A DNA stretch of 27,033 nt from a virus (IMGVR_UViG_3300033153_003294:1-27033); one strand, 5' to 3'; positions 1 to 8,321 are shown, counted from the first letter of the stretch. Translations and numbers: made by a program. The notes: a model not told the origin generated them from the letters alone.

Positions 1-56
1 CGCAAGTTTTTGCGAGAGGTGTTTTTTAGATTAGGAGCACCAGTTTAATTTATTTC

Positions 57-85
57 TTGACATATCGTGCTCTCTCAGATCTAGT
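57..85 (+). promoter_or_regulatory. Possible promoter before small terminase gene
   Basis: A perfect TTGACA (57-62) is followed after 17 bases by TCTAGT (80-85), a 4-of-6 match to TATAAT. Transcription would begin around the ATG at 92, so an mRNA from here would have almost no leader; this fits the lack of a Shine-Dalgarno sequence before that ATG. In AT-rich DNA such matches also arise by chance, so this is a weak call. The rest of positions 1-91 shows only a 5-bp inverted repeat (CGCAA 1-5 / TTGCG 10-14) followed by TTTTTT at 22-27, which could be the edge of a terminator cut by the window start. Confidence 0.22.
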
Positions 86-91
86 AATCCT

Positions 92-445
92 ATGAATAAA
101 AAAAAGTTTGGTGCACCAAAAAAAGGCAAAATATTTAAAAAACATTGGGATATATTTCTTGATTCTATCACAGAGAGAGAAAACTTCCATAAAAGCCACC
201 TCAAACAACTTGAGATATTATGTCAACTATATGTAGATTATCACAAGTTGACAAAATTCGTTGAAGAAAACGGTTTCTCTTTTATTACTGTCGGTAGATA
301 CGGATCAACATCAAGACCTCATGTTGAGACTCAATTAATGACTAAAGTTTTAGCTGAAATCAGAGCATACTCAAAGTTACTTGGAATTATTTTAGTAAAA
401 GATGCTACAATTTCTGAAGATGAAAATGAAAGTGAATGGGATTAA
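92..445 (+). CDS. terS: Phage terminase small subunit, P27 family
   Basis: This 117-residue protein should bind phage DNA at the packaging start site and recruit the large terminase. A basic N-terminus (residues 3-17, rich in Lys and Gly) is followed by an all-helical body starting at HWDIF (about residue 18). A long helix (about 38-60) runs into the ENGFSF segment and a C-terminal helix around residues 80-100. This pattern and size fit the P27 small-terminase family. It lies directly upstream of, and overlaps, the large terminase gene, as is usual. There is no clear ribosome-binding site; an in-frame TAA just upstream (86-88) makes the ATG at 92 the only plausible start. Assigned from pattern and context, not from a database search. 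Confidence 0.8.
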   Translation: MNKKKFGAPKKGKIFKKHWDIFLDSITERENFHKSHLKQLEILCQLYVDYHKLTKFVEENGFSFITVGRYGSTSRPHVETQLMTKVLAEIRAYSKLLGIILVKDATISEDENESEWD

Positions 446-2099
446 ATATCCATACTGTAAACTAGCTTTTCAATATGCCGATGATATTTTAGATGGCAAA
501 ATACTCTCATGCTGGCAAGTTAAAGCTGCTTGCGAAAGATTCAAAAGAGATCTTGAAAACTATAAATTTATATTTGATTTTGATAAAGCTGAAAGAGTCT
601 GTAGATTAGTGCAAAAGTTTCCTCACATAAAAGGCCCACTTGCAGGAAAGCCAATGATCCTTGAGCCATGGCAATTATTTGTTTATGCTAATGTTTTTGG
701 TTTTATCTGGAAACACACAGGCTTTAGAAGGTTTACAAAAACATTTATACTGTGTGCTAGAAAGAATGGCAAAACAGCTCTTTCATCTCCTCTTGGATTA
801 TATATGCTATCACTTGATGGTGAAGATGGAGCAGAAGTTTATTCCTTGGCCAGCAAAAAAGATCAGGCGAGAATTGTTTTTGATTCTGCAAGAGAGCAAA
901 TAAAAAAAGCTGCAAGCTTTGCAAAAAAAACTGGAACAGTTTTATTCAGACATCATATAGAAAACGAAAAGACAGCATCAATTTATAAACCATTGGCAAG
1001 CGACTCAAACTCTCTTGATGGTTTAGGCCCTAATTGTGTTATTTTTGATGAAGTTCATAGTTTTAAGGATAGGAATCTTTATGGCGTTATGGAAACTGCT
1101 GTTGGTGCCAGAACACAGCCTATTCTTTGGTGTATTTCTACTGCTGGTTTTGATGATACTGGTATTTGTTACGAGCTTCAAACTGATTTAGAGAAAGTTT
1201 TAAAAAGAGATTATGAAGATGATTCTCAATTTGGCTTAGTTTATACAATAGATAAAGAAGATGATTTTAGAGATAAAAAAAACTGGATTAAAGCTAATCC
1301 TAATCTTGGTATTTCTTTAGGTGAAGAATACATTCAATCAATGGTGGATAAAGCAATTCGTCAACCTGGGAATAAAAATAATGTATTAACAAAGCATTTT
1401 AATGTTTGGTGTACGGCAAGCGAAAATCTTTTTGATATGCTTTCTTATGATGAGTGTAAAGATGAATCATTAAAAATTGAGGATTTTAAAGATGAAAAGT
1501 GTTTTGTTGGTATTGACCTTGCTTCTAAAGTTGACCTTACAGCTTTTGTTTATATTTTTAAACGTGATAATTTATTTTATATCTTTGCTGATACATTCCT
1601 TCCTGAAGCTGCAATCGCAAAAAGTAATAACGCTTCCTACAAAGGATGGGTGGATCAAGGATGGATTACAGCAACACCAGGACAAGCAATAAATTATACT
1701 AAACTAGAGAGTTATTTTTTAGAGCAAGATAAATCATACAGTATAAGCGATGCGTTATATGATCCTTGGAGTGCAAGCCAGTTTTCTCAAAACATGGAAA
1801 GTGAGAATGTTTCCATGACTGAATTTAAAATGAACGTAGGGAATGTTTCGGAACCATTAAAATTTCTTGATGCAATTATTAGAGAGAAAAAGATAAGACA
1901 CAATGGCAATCCAGTGTTGCGTTGGTGTTTTTCAAATGTTGTTGCAAAAGAAGATCACAATGAAAACATTTATTTCAGGAAATCCCATGAAAAATTCAAG
2001 ATAGATTTAGTTGTTGGTGGAACAATGGCCCTTGCTGGGTGGATACAGAATGAGGAAAAAGAATCCGTTTATGAGGGGAGAGGAATAATAGTTTTATAA
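402..2099 (+). CDS. terL: Phage terminase large subunit (ATPase-nuclease)
   Basis: This is the packaging motor: an N-terminal ATPase that pumps DNA into the prohead and a C-terminal RNase H-fold nuclease that cuts genome units. Visible motifs in the 565 residues are a Walker A variant ARKNGKT (119-125), hydrophobic Walker B VIFDE (213-217), and the coupling-type STAG at 246-249. Nuclease-domain acidic residues appear in GIDLASKVDLT (D372, D378), YDPW (D454) and KIDLVVGG (D535). Length and motif order fit the Terminase_1 (HK97/YmfN-like) group. The ATG at 402 overlaps the small terminase by 44 bases; ATGs at 420 and 426 are equally possible and leave the family core (from about residue 16) intact. 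No start has a strong ribosome-binding site, so translation is probably coupled to the upstream gene. Confidence 0.95.
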   Translation: MLQFLKMKMKVNGIKYPYCKLAFQYADDILDGKILSCWQVKAACERFKRDLENYKFIFDFDKAERVCRLVQKFPHIKGPLAGKPMILEPWQLFVYANVFGFIWKHTGFRRFTKTFILCARKNGKTALSSPLGLYMLSLDGEDGAEVYSLASKKDQARIVFDSAREQIKKAASFAKKTGTVLFRHHIENEKTASIYKPLASDSNSLDGLGPNCVIFDEVHSFKDRNLYGVMETAVGARTQPILWCISTAGFDDTGICYELQTDLEKVLKRDYEDDSQFGLVYTIDKEDDFRDKKNWIKANPNLGISLGEEYIQSMVDKAIRQPGNKNNVLTKHFNVWCTASENLFDMLSYDECKDESLKIEDFKDEKCFVGIDLASKVDLTAFVYIFKRDNLFYIFADTFLPEAAIAKSNNASYKGWVDQGWITATPGQAINYTKLESYFLEQDKSYSISDALYDPWSASQFSQNMESENVSMTEFKMNVGNVSEPLKFLDAIIREKKIRHNGNPVLRWCFSNVVAKEDHNENIYFRKSHEKFKIDLVVGGTMALAGWIQNEEKESVYEGRGIIVL

Positions 2100-2165
2100 A
2101 TTTCTTAAATTTCCGACTTTATTTTATATACTTTAACGGTTATGGTTATACCTAGGAGAAAATAT

Positions 2166-2885
2166 ATGAGCGATTTAATAAAAATAAGAAATAAAAACAT
2201 TGATAAAAAATTTGCTATTAAAATGAAAAGTAATGATGTAGCAGAAATTGTTATTTATGAAGATATTGGAAAAAGCGATTGGTTTTCCGATGCGTTATCA
2301 GCAAAAGATTTTGATGCTACCTTAAAAGATTTGCCAGCAAATGTTAACACTATTGAAGTAAGAATTAATTCTTATGGAGGAGATGTTTTTGATGGTATAA
2401 CTATTTATAATAGACTTAAAAAACATAAAGCAAAAAAAATTGTTTATATAGATGGTATTGCTGCTTCGATTGCCAGTGTAATAGCAATGGCAGGAGATGA
2501 AATAGTGATGGGCGAAGGCGCAGTGTTAATGATTCATTCAGCCTGGACAATAGCAATGGGCAATTCCAGAGATTTTTTGAATACTGCTGATAGGTTGGAT
2601 GAAATAGACGATCAAATTGTTGGTATTTATCAAAAGAAAACTGGCATGGATCGGAATGAACTTAAAGACATGATTCATGCTGAAACTTTTATCTATGCTG
2701 ATGAAGCTGTTGAAAAAGGTTTTGCAGATAAAAAAGATGAAGATATGACCGCCTCTATTGCTGCTTCAGCAAATAAAATGTGGATTAAAGGCAAGGTTGA
2801 CTTTGGAGCTGAAAGCAGAAATCATATTAAAAATAAAATAGACGGTTTTAAAAATAACTTAAAAGAAGTTTTAGCTCGTAACTAG
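2166..2885 (+). CDS. ClpP-like prohead maturation protease
   Basis: Serine protease of the ClpP/S49-like fold that removes the scaffold part of the capsid protein during head maturation. Counting from the ATG at 2166 (239 residues), the oxyanion segment NSYGGDVFDG lies at 69-78, the nucleophile region IDGIAASIAS at 95-104 with likely catalytic Ser101, and the His motif MIHSAW with His124. The acidic partner probably lies in the helix around residues 170-180. A start at 2142 is open in frame, but AGGAG at 2154-2158 is seven bases before the ATG at 2166, which decides the start. The gene sits between large terminase and major capsid gene. It looks like a separate protease with no fused scaffold domain; the capsid protein carries its own N-terminal delta-like region. 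Confidence 0.93.
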   Translation: MSDLIKIRNKNIDKKFAIKMKSNDVAEIVIYEDIGKSDWFSDALSAKDFDATLKDLPANVNTIEVRINSYGGDVFDGITIYNRLKKHKAKKIVYIDGIAASIASVIAMAGDEIVMGEGAVLMIHSAWTIAMGNSRDFLNTADRLDEIDDQIVGIYQKKTGMDRNELKDMIHAETFIYADEAVEKGFADKKDEDMTASIAASANKMWIKGKVDFGAESRNHIKNKIDGFKNNLKEVLARN

Positions 2886-2937
2886 CGCAGCTTAAATTAA
2901 TTAATCGTTAGTTCTATATTCAAAAAGGAGAAATATA

Positions 2938-4209
2938 ATGAACGAATTAGAAAAACTAAGAGCACGTTTAAGTGCAATCGTAACAGAGCTAGAAGTATTT
3001 GATGCAATCGAAAATTTTAGCGATGAGCAAATTGGAAGCATCAATACTTTAAATGAAGAATTTGAAGGAATCAGAAACAGAGTTGAAGCTTTAGAAAAAA
3101 TTGAAGCAATCAGAAATCATGCTTCTGCTTCTGCTGGCAGACAAGCCGCACCAGCTCCAAAAGCACCAGTTCCACACGTTCAAGTTATTAATAGATTTGA
3201 TAAAACTATGGGCTTTAAAAATCTTGGTGATTTTGCAATGGCTGTTGCAGATAAATCAAGAGGGAAAGTTGATGAAAGATTCAACAACTCAGTAGCTTAT
3301 GAAATGGTTTCAGAAGATGGAGGAGTTTTAATTCCTGGTGATTTCTTAACTGAAATTCAAACTAAAGTTCAAGGCGAAACTTCTTTATTAGCAAAAACTT
3401 CTGGTTTTACAACATCTGGTAATCATTTATCACTTCCAATTGATGAAAAAGAGCCTTGGAATGGTGGAATTAAAGTTTATTGGACAGGAGAAGGGAAAGC
3501 AATTACTCAAAGTAAGCAAGAGTTAGGCCAAGCAAGTTTTAAATTACATAAAGTTGCTGGTTTAGTTACTGCTACTGATGAGTTACTTGAAGATGCAACA
3601 GCTCTTGAAAGCTATATTAGAAGAAAAGCTCCAGAAGCTATGGTGCATGAGTTAAATGATGTAATTATGAATGGTGATGGTAATGCTAAACCAGCAGGAT
3701 TAATTGGTAGTGGCTTTACAATTGAAGTAGCAAAAGAAGTTGCTCAAGATGCTGATACTGTTAATTACAAAAACCTTGTTAAAATGGAAAGCAGATTGCT
3801 TCCAATGGCAAAAGGTGTATGGTATGCACATCCTCAGTGCAAAGAACAACTTAGACTTCTTAAAGATGATAATGGTAATTATATCTATGTTGCTGGTAGC
3901 GCATTTCAAAATGCAGCAGCACTACCATTTGATACATTACTTGGAAAACCAATTTATTATATGATGGGATCACAACCAGCATTAGGTGATTCTGGTGACA
4001 TCGTGTTAGCTGATTTAGATTATTATTATACTTTAATGAAAACATCAGGAATGAAACAAGACGTTTCAACTCATTTATATTTTGATAGAGATTTAACTGC
4101 GTTTAAATTTACTCAAAGAATAGATGGAAATTGTCCATTCAAGTCACCAGTAATGACTAAATATGGTAACTATGAAATGTCTGCTTTTGTTAAATTAGAA
4201 GCTAGATAA
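2938..4209 (+). CDS. Major capsid protein, HK97 fold
   Basis: The 423-residue protein has the standard HK97-type plan. Residues 1-62 form a charged coiled coil (delta or scaffold domain), then comes an Ala/Pro-rich linker (about 62-80). The capsid domain follows with the conserved SEDGGVLIP segment at 125-133, the E-loop region around 150-185 and the ATDELLEDA element at 212-220. The delta domain is expected to be cut off by the upstream ClpP-like protease; the exact cleavage site cannot be read. A strong AGGAG precedes the ATG. The next gene (4228) follows after 18 bases and the pair is closed by a hairpin terminator, suggesting both products are made in large amounts. Whether HK97-like crosslinking occurs cannot be judged here. 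Confidence 0.95.
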   Translation: MNELEKLRARLSAIVTELEVFDAIENFSDEQIGSINTLNEEFEGIRNRVEALEKIEAIRNHASASAGRQAAPAPKAPVPHVQVINRFDKTMGFKNLGDFAMAVADKSRGKVDERFNNSVAYEMVSEDGGVLIPGDFLTEIQTKVQGETSLLAKTSGFTTSGNHLSLPIDEKEPWNGGIKVYWTGEGKAITQSKQELGQASFKLHKVAGLVTATDELLEDATALESYIRRKAPEAMVHELNDVIMNGDGNAKPAGLIGSGFTIEVAKEVAQDADTVNYKNLVKMESRLLPMAKGVWYAHPQCKEQLRLLKDDNGNYIYVAGSAFQNAAALPFDTLLGKPIYYMMGSQPALGDSGDIVLADLDYYYTLMKTSGMKQDVSTHLYFDRDLTAFKFTQRIDGNCPFKSPVMTKYGNYEMSAFVKLEAR

Positions 4210-4227
4210 TTATAAGGAGATTATAAA

Positions 4228-4722
4228 ATGAATAAATTATTATGTGAATATGTAGGAATCAAAGAAGTTTCTGCTCCAGCAGATCTTAATGCTGCTGCTG
4301 TTGTTGGCAATAGAATTGATATGAGTAAAGGTTTTGGATATGCTGTAAAGCTTCACTTCGGTGACTCTACTGCTGCTGTTGTAACACCTAGTTTTCAACA
4401 ACATGATTCTGCTACTGGTGGAGTTTCTAAAGATTTAAATGTGCAAGTTAATTACTATCATAAAGCTGATGGAGAAACCTCTTTCACGAAAGTTGAAGTA
4501 AGACCTGATTCTCCTTTGGGAGCTTCTGTTGATCTTGCAGGAATTTTTGCTGATGCTGGTGGAATTGTTGTATTTGAATTTTTGCCAGAAATGTTAGATG
4601 TAAACAATGGGTTTAACTATCTTTCAGCAAATGTAGCTGACGCTACAGTAGCAAAAGTTATGGCAGGATCATATCTTATAAGTGATATGAAAAAAGAAGG
4701 TGCTTATTTAGAAGCTCTTTAA
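4228..4722 (+). CDS. Unrecognised capsid-linked protein, decoration candidate
   Basis: A 164-residue soluble protein with no signal peptide or membrane segment. I do not recognise the family. The composition (Ala, Val, Gly, Asp, alternating hydrophobic residues, for example VKLHFGD and GGIVVFEFL) suggests mostly beta structure with a helical C-terminal part. It starts with a good AAGGAG and lies between the major capsid gene and a strong terminator, so it is likely co-expressed at a similar level. In many siphoviruses this position holds a head decoration (cement) or head-stabilising protein, which is the inferred role. A scaffold is less likely because the capsid protein seems to carry its own delta domain. 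Confidence 0.6.
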   Translation: MNKLLCEYVGIKEVSAPADLNAAAVVGNRIDMSKGFGYAVKLHFGDSTAAVVTPSFQQHDSATGGVSKDLNVQVNYYHKADGETSFTKVEVRPDSPLGASVDLAGIFADAGGIVVFEFLPEMLDVNNGFNYLSANVADATVAKVMAGSYLISDMKKEGAYLEAL

Positions 4723-4738
4723 TTATTGACTATCTAAG

Positions 4739-4766
4739 CGGTCAGTTAGTTCTGGCCGTTTTTTTT
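4739..4766 (+). terminator. Rho-independent terminator after capsid genes
   Basis: CGGTCAG (4739-4745) pairs with CTGGCCG (4752-4758), seven pairs with one G-T wobble, around the loop TTAGTT, followed at once by eight T (4759-4766). The next gene starts only 17 bases after the T-run, so this is an internal terminator or a partial attenuator in the structural operon. Confidence 0.88.
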
Positions 4767-4782
4767 ATTTGGGGTAATTAAA

Positions 4783-5028
4783 ATGAAAAAAGTTAAATTA
4801 TATTTTCCAAGAGAAATGATTTATGGAAAAAGAGTTTTTGAAGGTGGAAAAGTTCACGAAATATCAGAAGAAGTTCCAGGGTTTATTGATAGATGGATTA
4901 AAAGAGGCTGCACAATAGCTATTAAAGAAGAAAAACCAACAAGAAGACCAAGAAACTCTAGGCAAGAAGAAAAGCCTATTGCAAAACCAGAAGAAAAAGA
5001 AGAAAATAAAGAAAAACTAAGCGAGTAA
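4783..5028 (+). CDS. Small hypothetical protein before portal
   Basis: An 81-residue protein. Residues 1-48 form a compact, mainly beta unit: a strand beginning VKLYF, then RVFEGGKVHEI, then DRWIKRGCTIA. This resembles the very small phage proteins with a G-K/V-x-E-V...W-x-x-R-G-x-A pattern often found among head genes. Residues 50-81 are an unstructured tail dominated by Glu, Lys, Arg and Pro. It starts 17 bases after a terminator, with a GGGGT-type ribosome site, and ends three bases before the portal gene, with which it must be co-translated. Function is not known; a minor head component is only an inference from position. Confidence 0.65.
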   Translation: MKKVKLYFPREMIYGKRVFEGGKVHEISEEVPGFIDRWIKRGCTIAIKEEKPTRRPRNSRQEEKPIAKPEEKEENKEKLSE

Positions 5029-5031
5029 TAA

Positions 5032-6333
5032 ATGGGTATTTTTTCATTTTTTTCCAACAAGAAGAAGTATAAAGAGAGTCAACCGCAGAATACAACTAAG
5101 TTGTATACTCAAACTGGTGGAACACTTATTTATGCTGATAGTGCCATGCAAGTTTCTGCGTTTTATCGTGGGGTTATTTATATTTCAACTCAACTTGCAA
5201 AATTGCCTTTCAACGTAAAAGATTCAAAAAATAATATCATGGATAATCACAGAATACAGAAGCTATTAAGAACAGCTCCGAATCCTGAGATGAATACATT
5301 CATGTTTAGATTGGTTATGAATCAATCAGCTCTTATCTATGGTAATGGTTATGCAGAAATCGAAAGAGATAATGCTGGTAGGATCATTGCTTTATGGCCT
5401 ATATCAACTAACCATATATACACAATGAGAGATGCAAACAACACACTGATTTATAGAATTGTTGGTGGTGGAATCGGTGGAACTGGAGATGCTTTTTTAA
5501 GAAAAGAAGATGTGTTTCATTTAAGAAATTTTCACACCAAAGATGGCATAACTGGATTAGGCTTAATTGATTATGCTTCAGAAGCTTTAGGGATTTCTAA
5601 AGGTGCTGATAAATTTGCTAATGCTTTATTTTCTAATGGTGGTTTACCAGCAGGAGTATTAACTGTTGATGGCAAACTATCACCAGAGGCATTAACGAGA
5701 ATAAAAGAATCATGGGAAGCTGCGCACTCAGGACGCAAAGTTGGAGGAACAGCAATATTAGAAGAAGGGTTAACATATTCTTCAATTTCACATGATCCAC
5801 AAGTTCTACAATTTTTAGAATCAAGAAAATTTTCTGTTTTAGAAATTGCTAGATTTTTAGGTTTACCACCTACTAAATTATTTGACACTGAAGCAGCAAC
5901 ATTTAATAATATTGAAAATGCCAACCTTGAAGTGGCAACTGATACATTAGATGCATGGGCCAGAAATTGGGAATGTGAAGCTGATGTTAAACTATTAAAA
6001 AATAGTTTGAATGGAATTAAAGCAGAAATTGATCTTCAAGCCGTATTCAGAGGCGACATGAAAACAAGATCTGAATATTTTGGTAAAATGATGCAAGTTG
6101 GAGCAATGACTCCTAACGAAATTAGAGAATCAGAGGGGAAATCTCCTTATGAAAGTGGTGATAGATATTATATTGCCACAAATAATTACACACCAGCAGA
6201 TAGAGTTGATGAAGTTGTAGATTCCCAAATAAAAGGGAAAGACAAAAGCAATGAAGATGATAAAGATAAAAAAGAAATTGAAACTGCTTTAAACAAAACA
6301 ACTATTGAATATTTGCAAAGAAGCATGAGCTAA
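5032..6333 (+). CDS. Portal protein, HK97 family
   Basis: The 433-residue product forms the dodecameric ring through which DNA enters and leaves the head. HK97-portal features are the basic N-terminus with FSFFSNKKK, the ADSAMQVSAFYRGVIYIS segment near residue 40, the LPFNV strand, and MNQSALIYGNGYAEIERD followed by ALWPIS. Further on are the clip/crown portion with GLPAGVL, and EIARFLGLPPTKLFD in the stem-to-wing region. The C-terminal 45 residues are highly charged and probably disordered. It begins three bases after the small upstream gene. Its place downstream of protease and capsid genes is the reverse of the common portal-protease-capsid order. Confidence 0.94.
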   Translation: MGIFSFFSNKKKYKESQPQNTTKLYTQTGGTLIYADSAMQVSAFYRGVIYISTQLAKLPFNVKDSKNNIMDNHRIQKLLRTAPNPEMNTFMFRLVMNQSALIYGNGYAEIERDNAGRIIALWPISTNHIYTMRDANNTLIYRIVGGGIGGTGDAFLRKEDVFHLRNFHTKDGITGLGLIDYASEALGISKGADKFANALFSNGGLPAGVLTVDGKLSPEALTRIKESWEAAHSGRKVGGTAILEEGLTYSSISHDPQVLQFLESRKFSVLEIARFLGLPPTKLFDTEAATFNNIENANLEVATDTLDAWARNWECEADVKLLKNSLNGIKAEIDLQAVFRGDMKTRSEYFGKMMQVGAMTPNEIRESEGKSPYESGDRYYIATNNYTPADRVDEVVDSQIKGKDKSNEDDKDKKEIETALNKTTIEYLQRSMS

Positions 6334-6365
6334 AACTAAACTCGTTTTAAGCGCAGTAGGTTTTA

Positions 6366-8321
6366 ATGGATAAGCTAACAATTCTGGCTGTAGTAGATGC
6401 AGTCGTTAATGAACACATAAATAATGGCTCTCTTAAAGGTTTAAGAGGTCAACGTGGCCAAAAGGGAAAGCCTGGTCAAGATTTTGATTTTTCTGAAAAT
6501 GAAATTGAAATTCTTAGTGCAATCTCAAATGCTGTATCCAATAATTCCGAAAAATTCAAATTAAAATTTTCTGATTTAACTGATGATGAGAAAGATTTTT
6601 TAAAATTAAAATTTGAAAATCTAACCTTAAAGCAAATTGAATCACTTAAAGGTGAAACTGGTAAGCATGGAAGAAATTTTCTTTTTTCTGATCATAAAGA
6701 TAGAATTTTCTCTAAAATAGAATCATTTGTTTCAGGAATAAAAGAAGATTTTAAACTAAGATTTTCAGATTTAACTGAAGATGAAAAAAAAGATTTAAAA
6801 GGTTTAGACGGTAAGCCTGGCAAAGATTTTTCCTATGAAGAAAATAAAGAATTAATTTATAATGATTTAAATAATATCGTATCTGATAAATCCGAAAAAT
6901 TAAAATTAAAATTTTCTGATTTAACTGAAGATGAAAAAGAAGGATTAAAAGGATCCAAAGGATCTAGAGGTCAACGTGGAAAGCCAGGTCAAAATTTTGA
7001 CTATGAAGAAAGCCATAAATCAATTTTAAATGATTTATCAAATATTGTTGAAGAAAAAACTGAATCATTTAAACTTAAATTTTCTGATTTAAGTGATGAA
7101 GAAAAAGAAGATTTAAAATTAAAATTTTCAGATTTATCTTCAGAAGAAACCTTAGAATTAAAAGGCGATAAAGGTGCGAGAGGTCAACGTGGAAAACAGG
7201 GTTTTCAAGGAGATCAAGGAGAAATTGGCTTAACTGGAAAAACTGGAGAAAAAGGTGATAGAGGACTTAGAGGCTCTATTGGCTTACAAGGTTTAGCTGG
7301 GCCTAATGGATTAAAAGGTGAAAGAGGCAGTGATGGAGAAGATGCTCCAATTGTTGTTGATATAGAAATTGAGCAAAAATCAAAAGAATATTTTAGTTTT
7401 GTTTTTTATTTTTCAAATGGTAAATCAATTGAAACAGATCAAATAAAAATACCATCAATAAGCATGATCTATCAGAGTTTTTCATCGGGTGGTGGATCAG
7501 GCGGTGGTGGTTTAGGTGCGCTTTTAATTAAGCAAGATGGAGTAGATATTGGAGAAGCACAAAAGCTGAATTTTGTTAATTCAATAGTTGAAGTTGACGG
7601 CACTGATCCTACTCAAATTAATGTAACACCAAATGAAGCTTGTATAGCTGTTGAAGAAGAAGATGCCGAAATACTTGGATGTGCAGATAGATTAAATTTT
7701 ATAAATGCAACTGTTGAAGTTGATGATATTGATCCAAAAAAAGTAAATATAGAAATTGATAATGGGAATTGTGTTGCGATTGAAGATGAAGGGTTAACAA
7801 TTACAGACTGTGCTAAGAAAATTAATTTCATTGGCGATAATGTTTTTGTTGTTCCAGAAGTTTCGATTGCTGATTGGCCAACACTTTCTGATGTAGACAA
7901 TATGGCAACGTATGGTGGTGATACTGGAACTGTTGAAGTTCATGTCACTGGCGATGCACAAAAGTTGAGCCGCATATTTGTTGCTGGTGAAAATATTTTT
8001 GTTAACGATATAATTAGATTAGGTTCCGATCAAAAAGCTTTCAAGGCTACAAATAATGGCACTTATGAAGATGCTCAAGCCATCGGGATAGCGATTGAAG
8101 ATGGAGTAGTTGATAGTAATGTTTCGGTGTTACTTTTTGGTGTTTATGAAAATGGAGCATTGGCTTTTAGTTTGAATAATCCATTCTTTCTTGGAGTTAA
8201 TGGAGTAATGACACAAAACCCTCCTGCTGATGTTGGAGAATTTGTTGTCGAGTTAGGGCAATCGTTAGGAACTGGTGCTGTTTTTATGGATGTTAAAAGA
8301 CCTATGGAGATTGTATCGTGA
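6366..8321 (+). CDS. Collagen-like fibre protein with modular repeats
   Basis: A 651-residue fibre protein, probably a homotrimer. Collagen-type Gly-X-Y runs begin at residues 25 (5 triplets), 96 (3), 146 (3), 196 (5) and 267 (20 triplets, to Gly324). Between the short runs lie charged helical segments containing LKFSDLTEDEK-type motifs (Ser69, Ser134, Ser184, Ser240, Ser255). A Gly/Ser hinge (374-384) leads to three related beta units (about 386-420, 426-464, 469-495) with KLNFVN-x-x-VEVD cores; two carry C-x12-C pairs (Cys426/439, Cys469/482). The end (about 535-651) is a beta domain shared with the next gene and the gene at 9271. TAGG precedes the ATG by five bases. Position between portal and connector genes suggests a head or neck fibre, an inference. 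Confidence 0.85.
   Translation: MDKLTILAVVDAVVNEHINNGSLKGLRGQRGQKGKPGQDFDFSENEIEILSAISNAVSNNSEKFKLKFSDLTDDEKDFLKLKFENLTLKQIESLKGETGKHGRNFLFSDHKDRIFSKIESFVSGIKEDFKLRFSDLTEDEKKDLKGLDGKPGKDFSYEENKELIYNDLNNIVSDKSEKLKLKFSDLTEDEKEGLKGSKGSRGQRGKPGQNFDYEESHKSILNDLSNIVEEKTESFKLKFSDLSDEEKEDLKLKFSDLSSEETLELKGDKGARGQRGKQGFQGDQGEIGLTGKTGEKGDRGLRGSIGLQGLAGPNGLKGERGSDGEDAPIVVDIEIEQKSKEYFSFVFYFSNGKSIETDQIKIPSISMIYQSFSSGGGSGGGGLGALLIKQDGVDIGEAQKLNFVNSIVEVDGTDPTQINVTPNEACIAVEEEDAEILGCADRLNFINATVEVDDIDPKKVNIEIDNGNCVAIEDEGLTITDCAKKINFIGDNVFVVPEVSIADWPTLSDVDNMATYGGDTGTVEVHVTGDAQKLSRIFVAGENIFVNDIIRLGSDQKAFKATNNGTYEDAQAIGIAIEDGVVDSNVSVLLFGVYENGALAFSLNNPFFLGVNGVMTQNPPADVGEFVVELGQSLGTGAVFMDVKRPMEIVS
6444..7192 (+). 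repeat. Nucleotide direct repeats in collagen-like gene
   Basis: AGAGGTCAACGTGG occurs identically three times (6444-6457, 6966-6979, 7179-7192), each at the start of a Gly-X-Y run. A longer near-identical repeat is seen at 6546-6594 and 6892-6940, with diverged copies near 6750 and 7064. The repeats code for the FSDLTEDEK-type helical motif. Near-identity at DNA level suggests recent module duplication or maintenance by recombination, so copy number may vary between relatives. Confidence 0.8.

Noticed and set aside
1-27. Terminator of an upstream gene
   Set aside because: Only a five-pair stem is in view and the T-run is seven bases further on; too weak without the sequence before position 1.
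2104-2132. Promoter-like CTTAAA ... TATACT before the protease gene
   Set aside because: The -35 match is only 3 of 6 and TATACT-like words are common in such AT-rich DNA.
2142-2165. Upstream ATG of the protease gene
   Set aside because: The ribosome site AGGAG (2154-2158) lies after it and points to the ATG at 2166.
3860-4069. Minus-strand open frame in the capsid gene
   Set aside because: Mirror of a well-defined capsid gene on the other strand; low-complexity composition, no ribosome site.
5571-5924. 117-residue minus-strand frame in the portal gene
   Set aside because: Lies wholly within the portal coding region, no recognisable motif; chance frame.
6444-7192. CRISPR-like array
   Set aside because: The repeated 14-base words are few, unevenly spaced and part of an open coding frame for a collagen-like protein.
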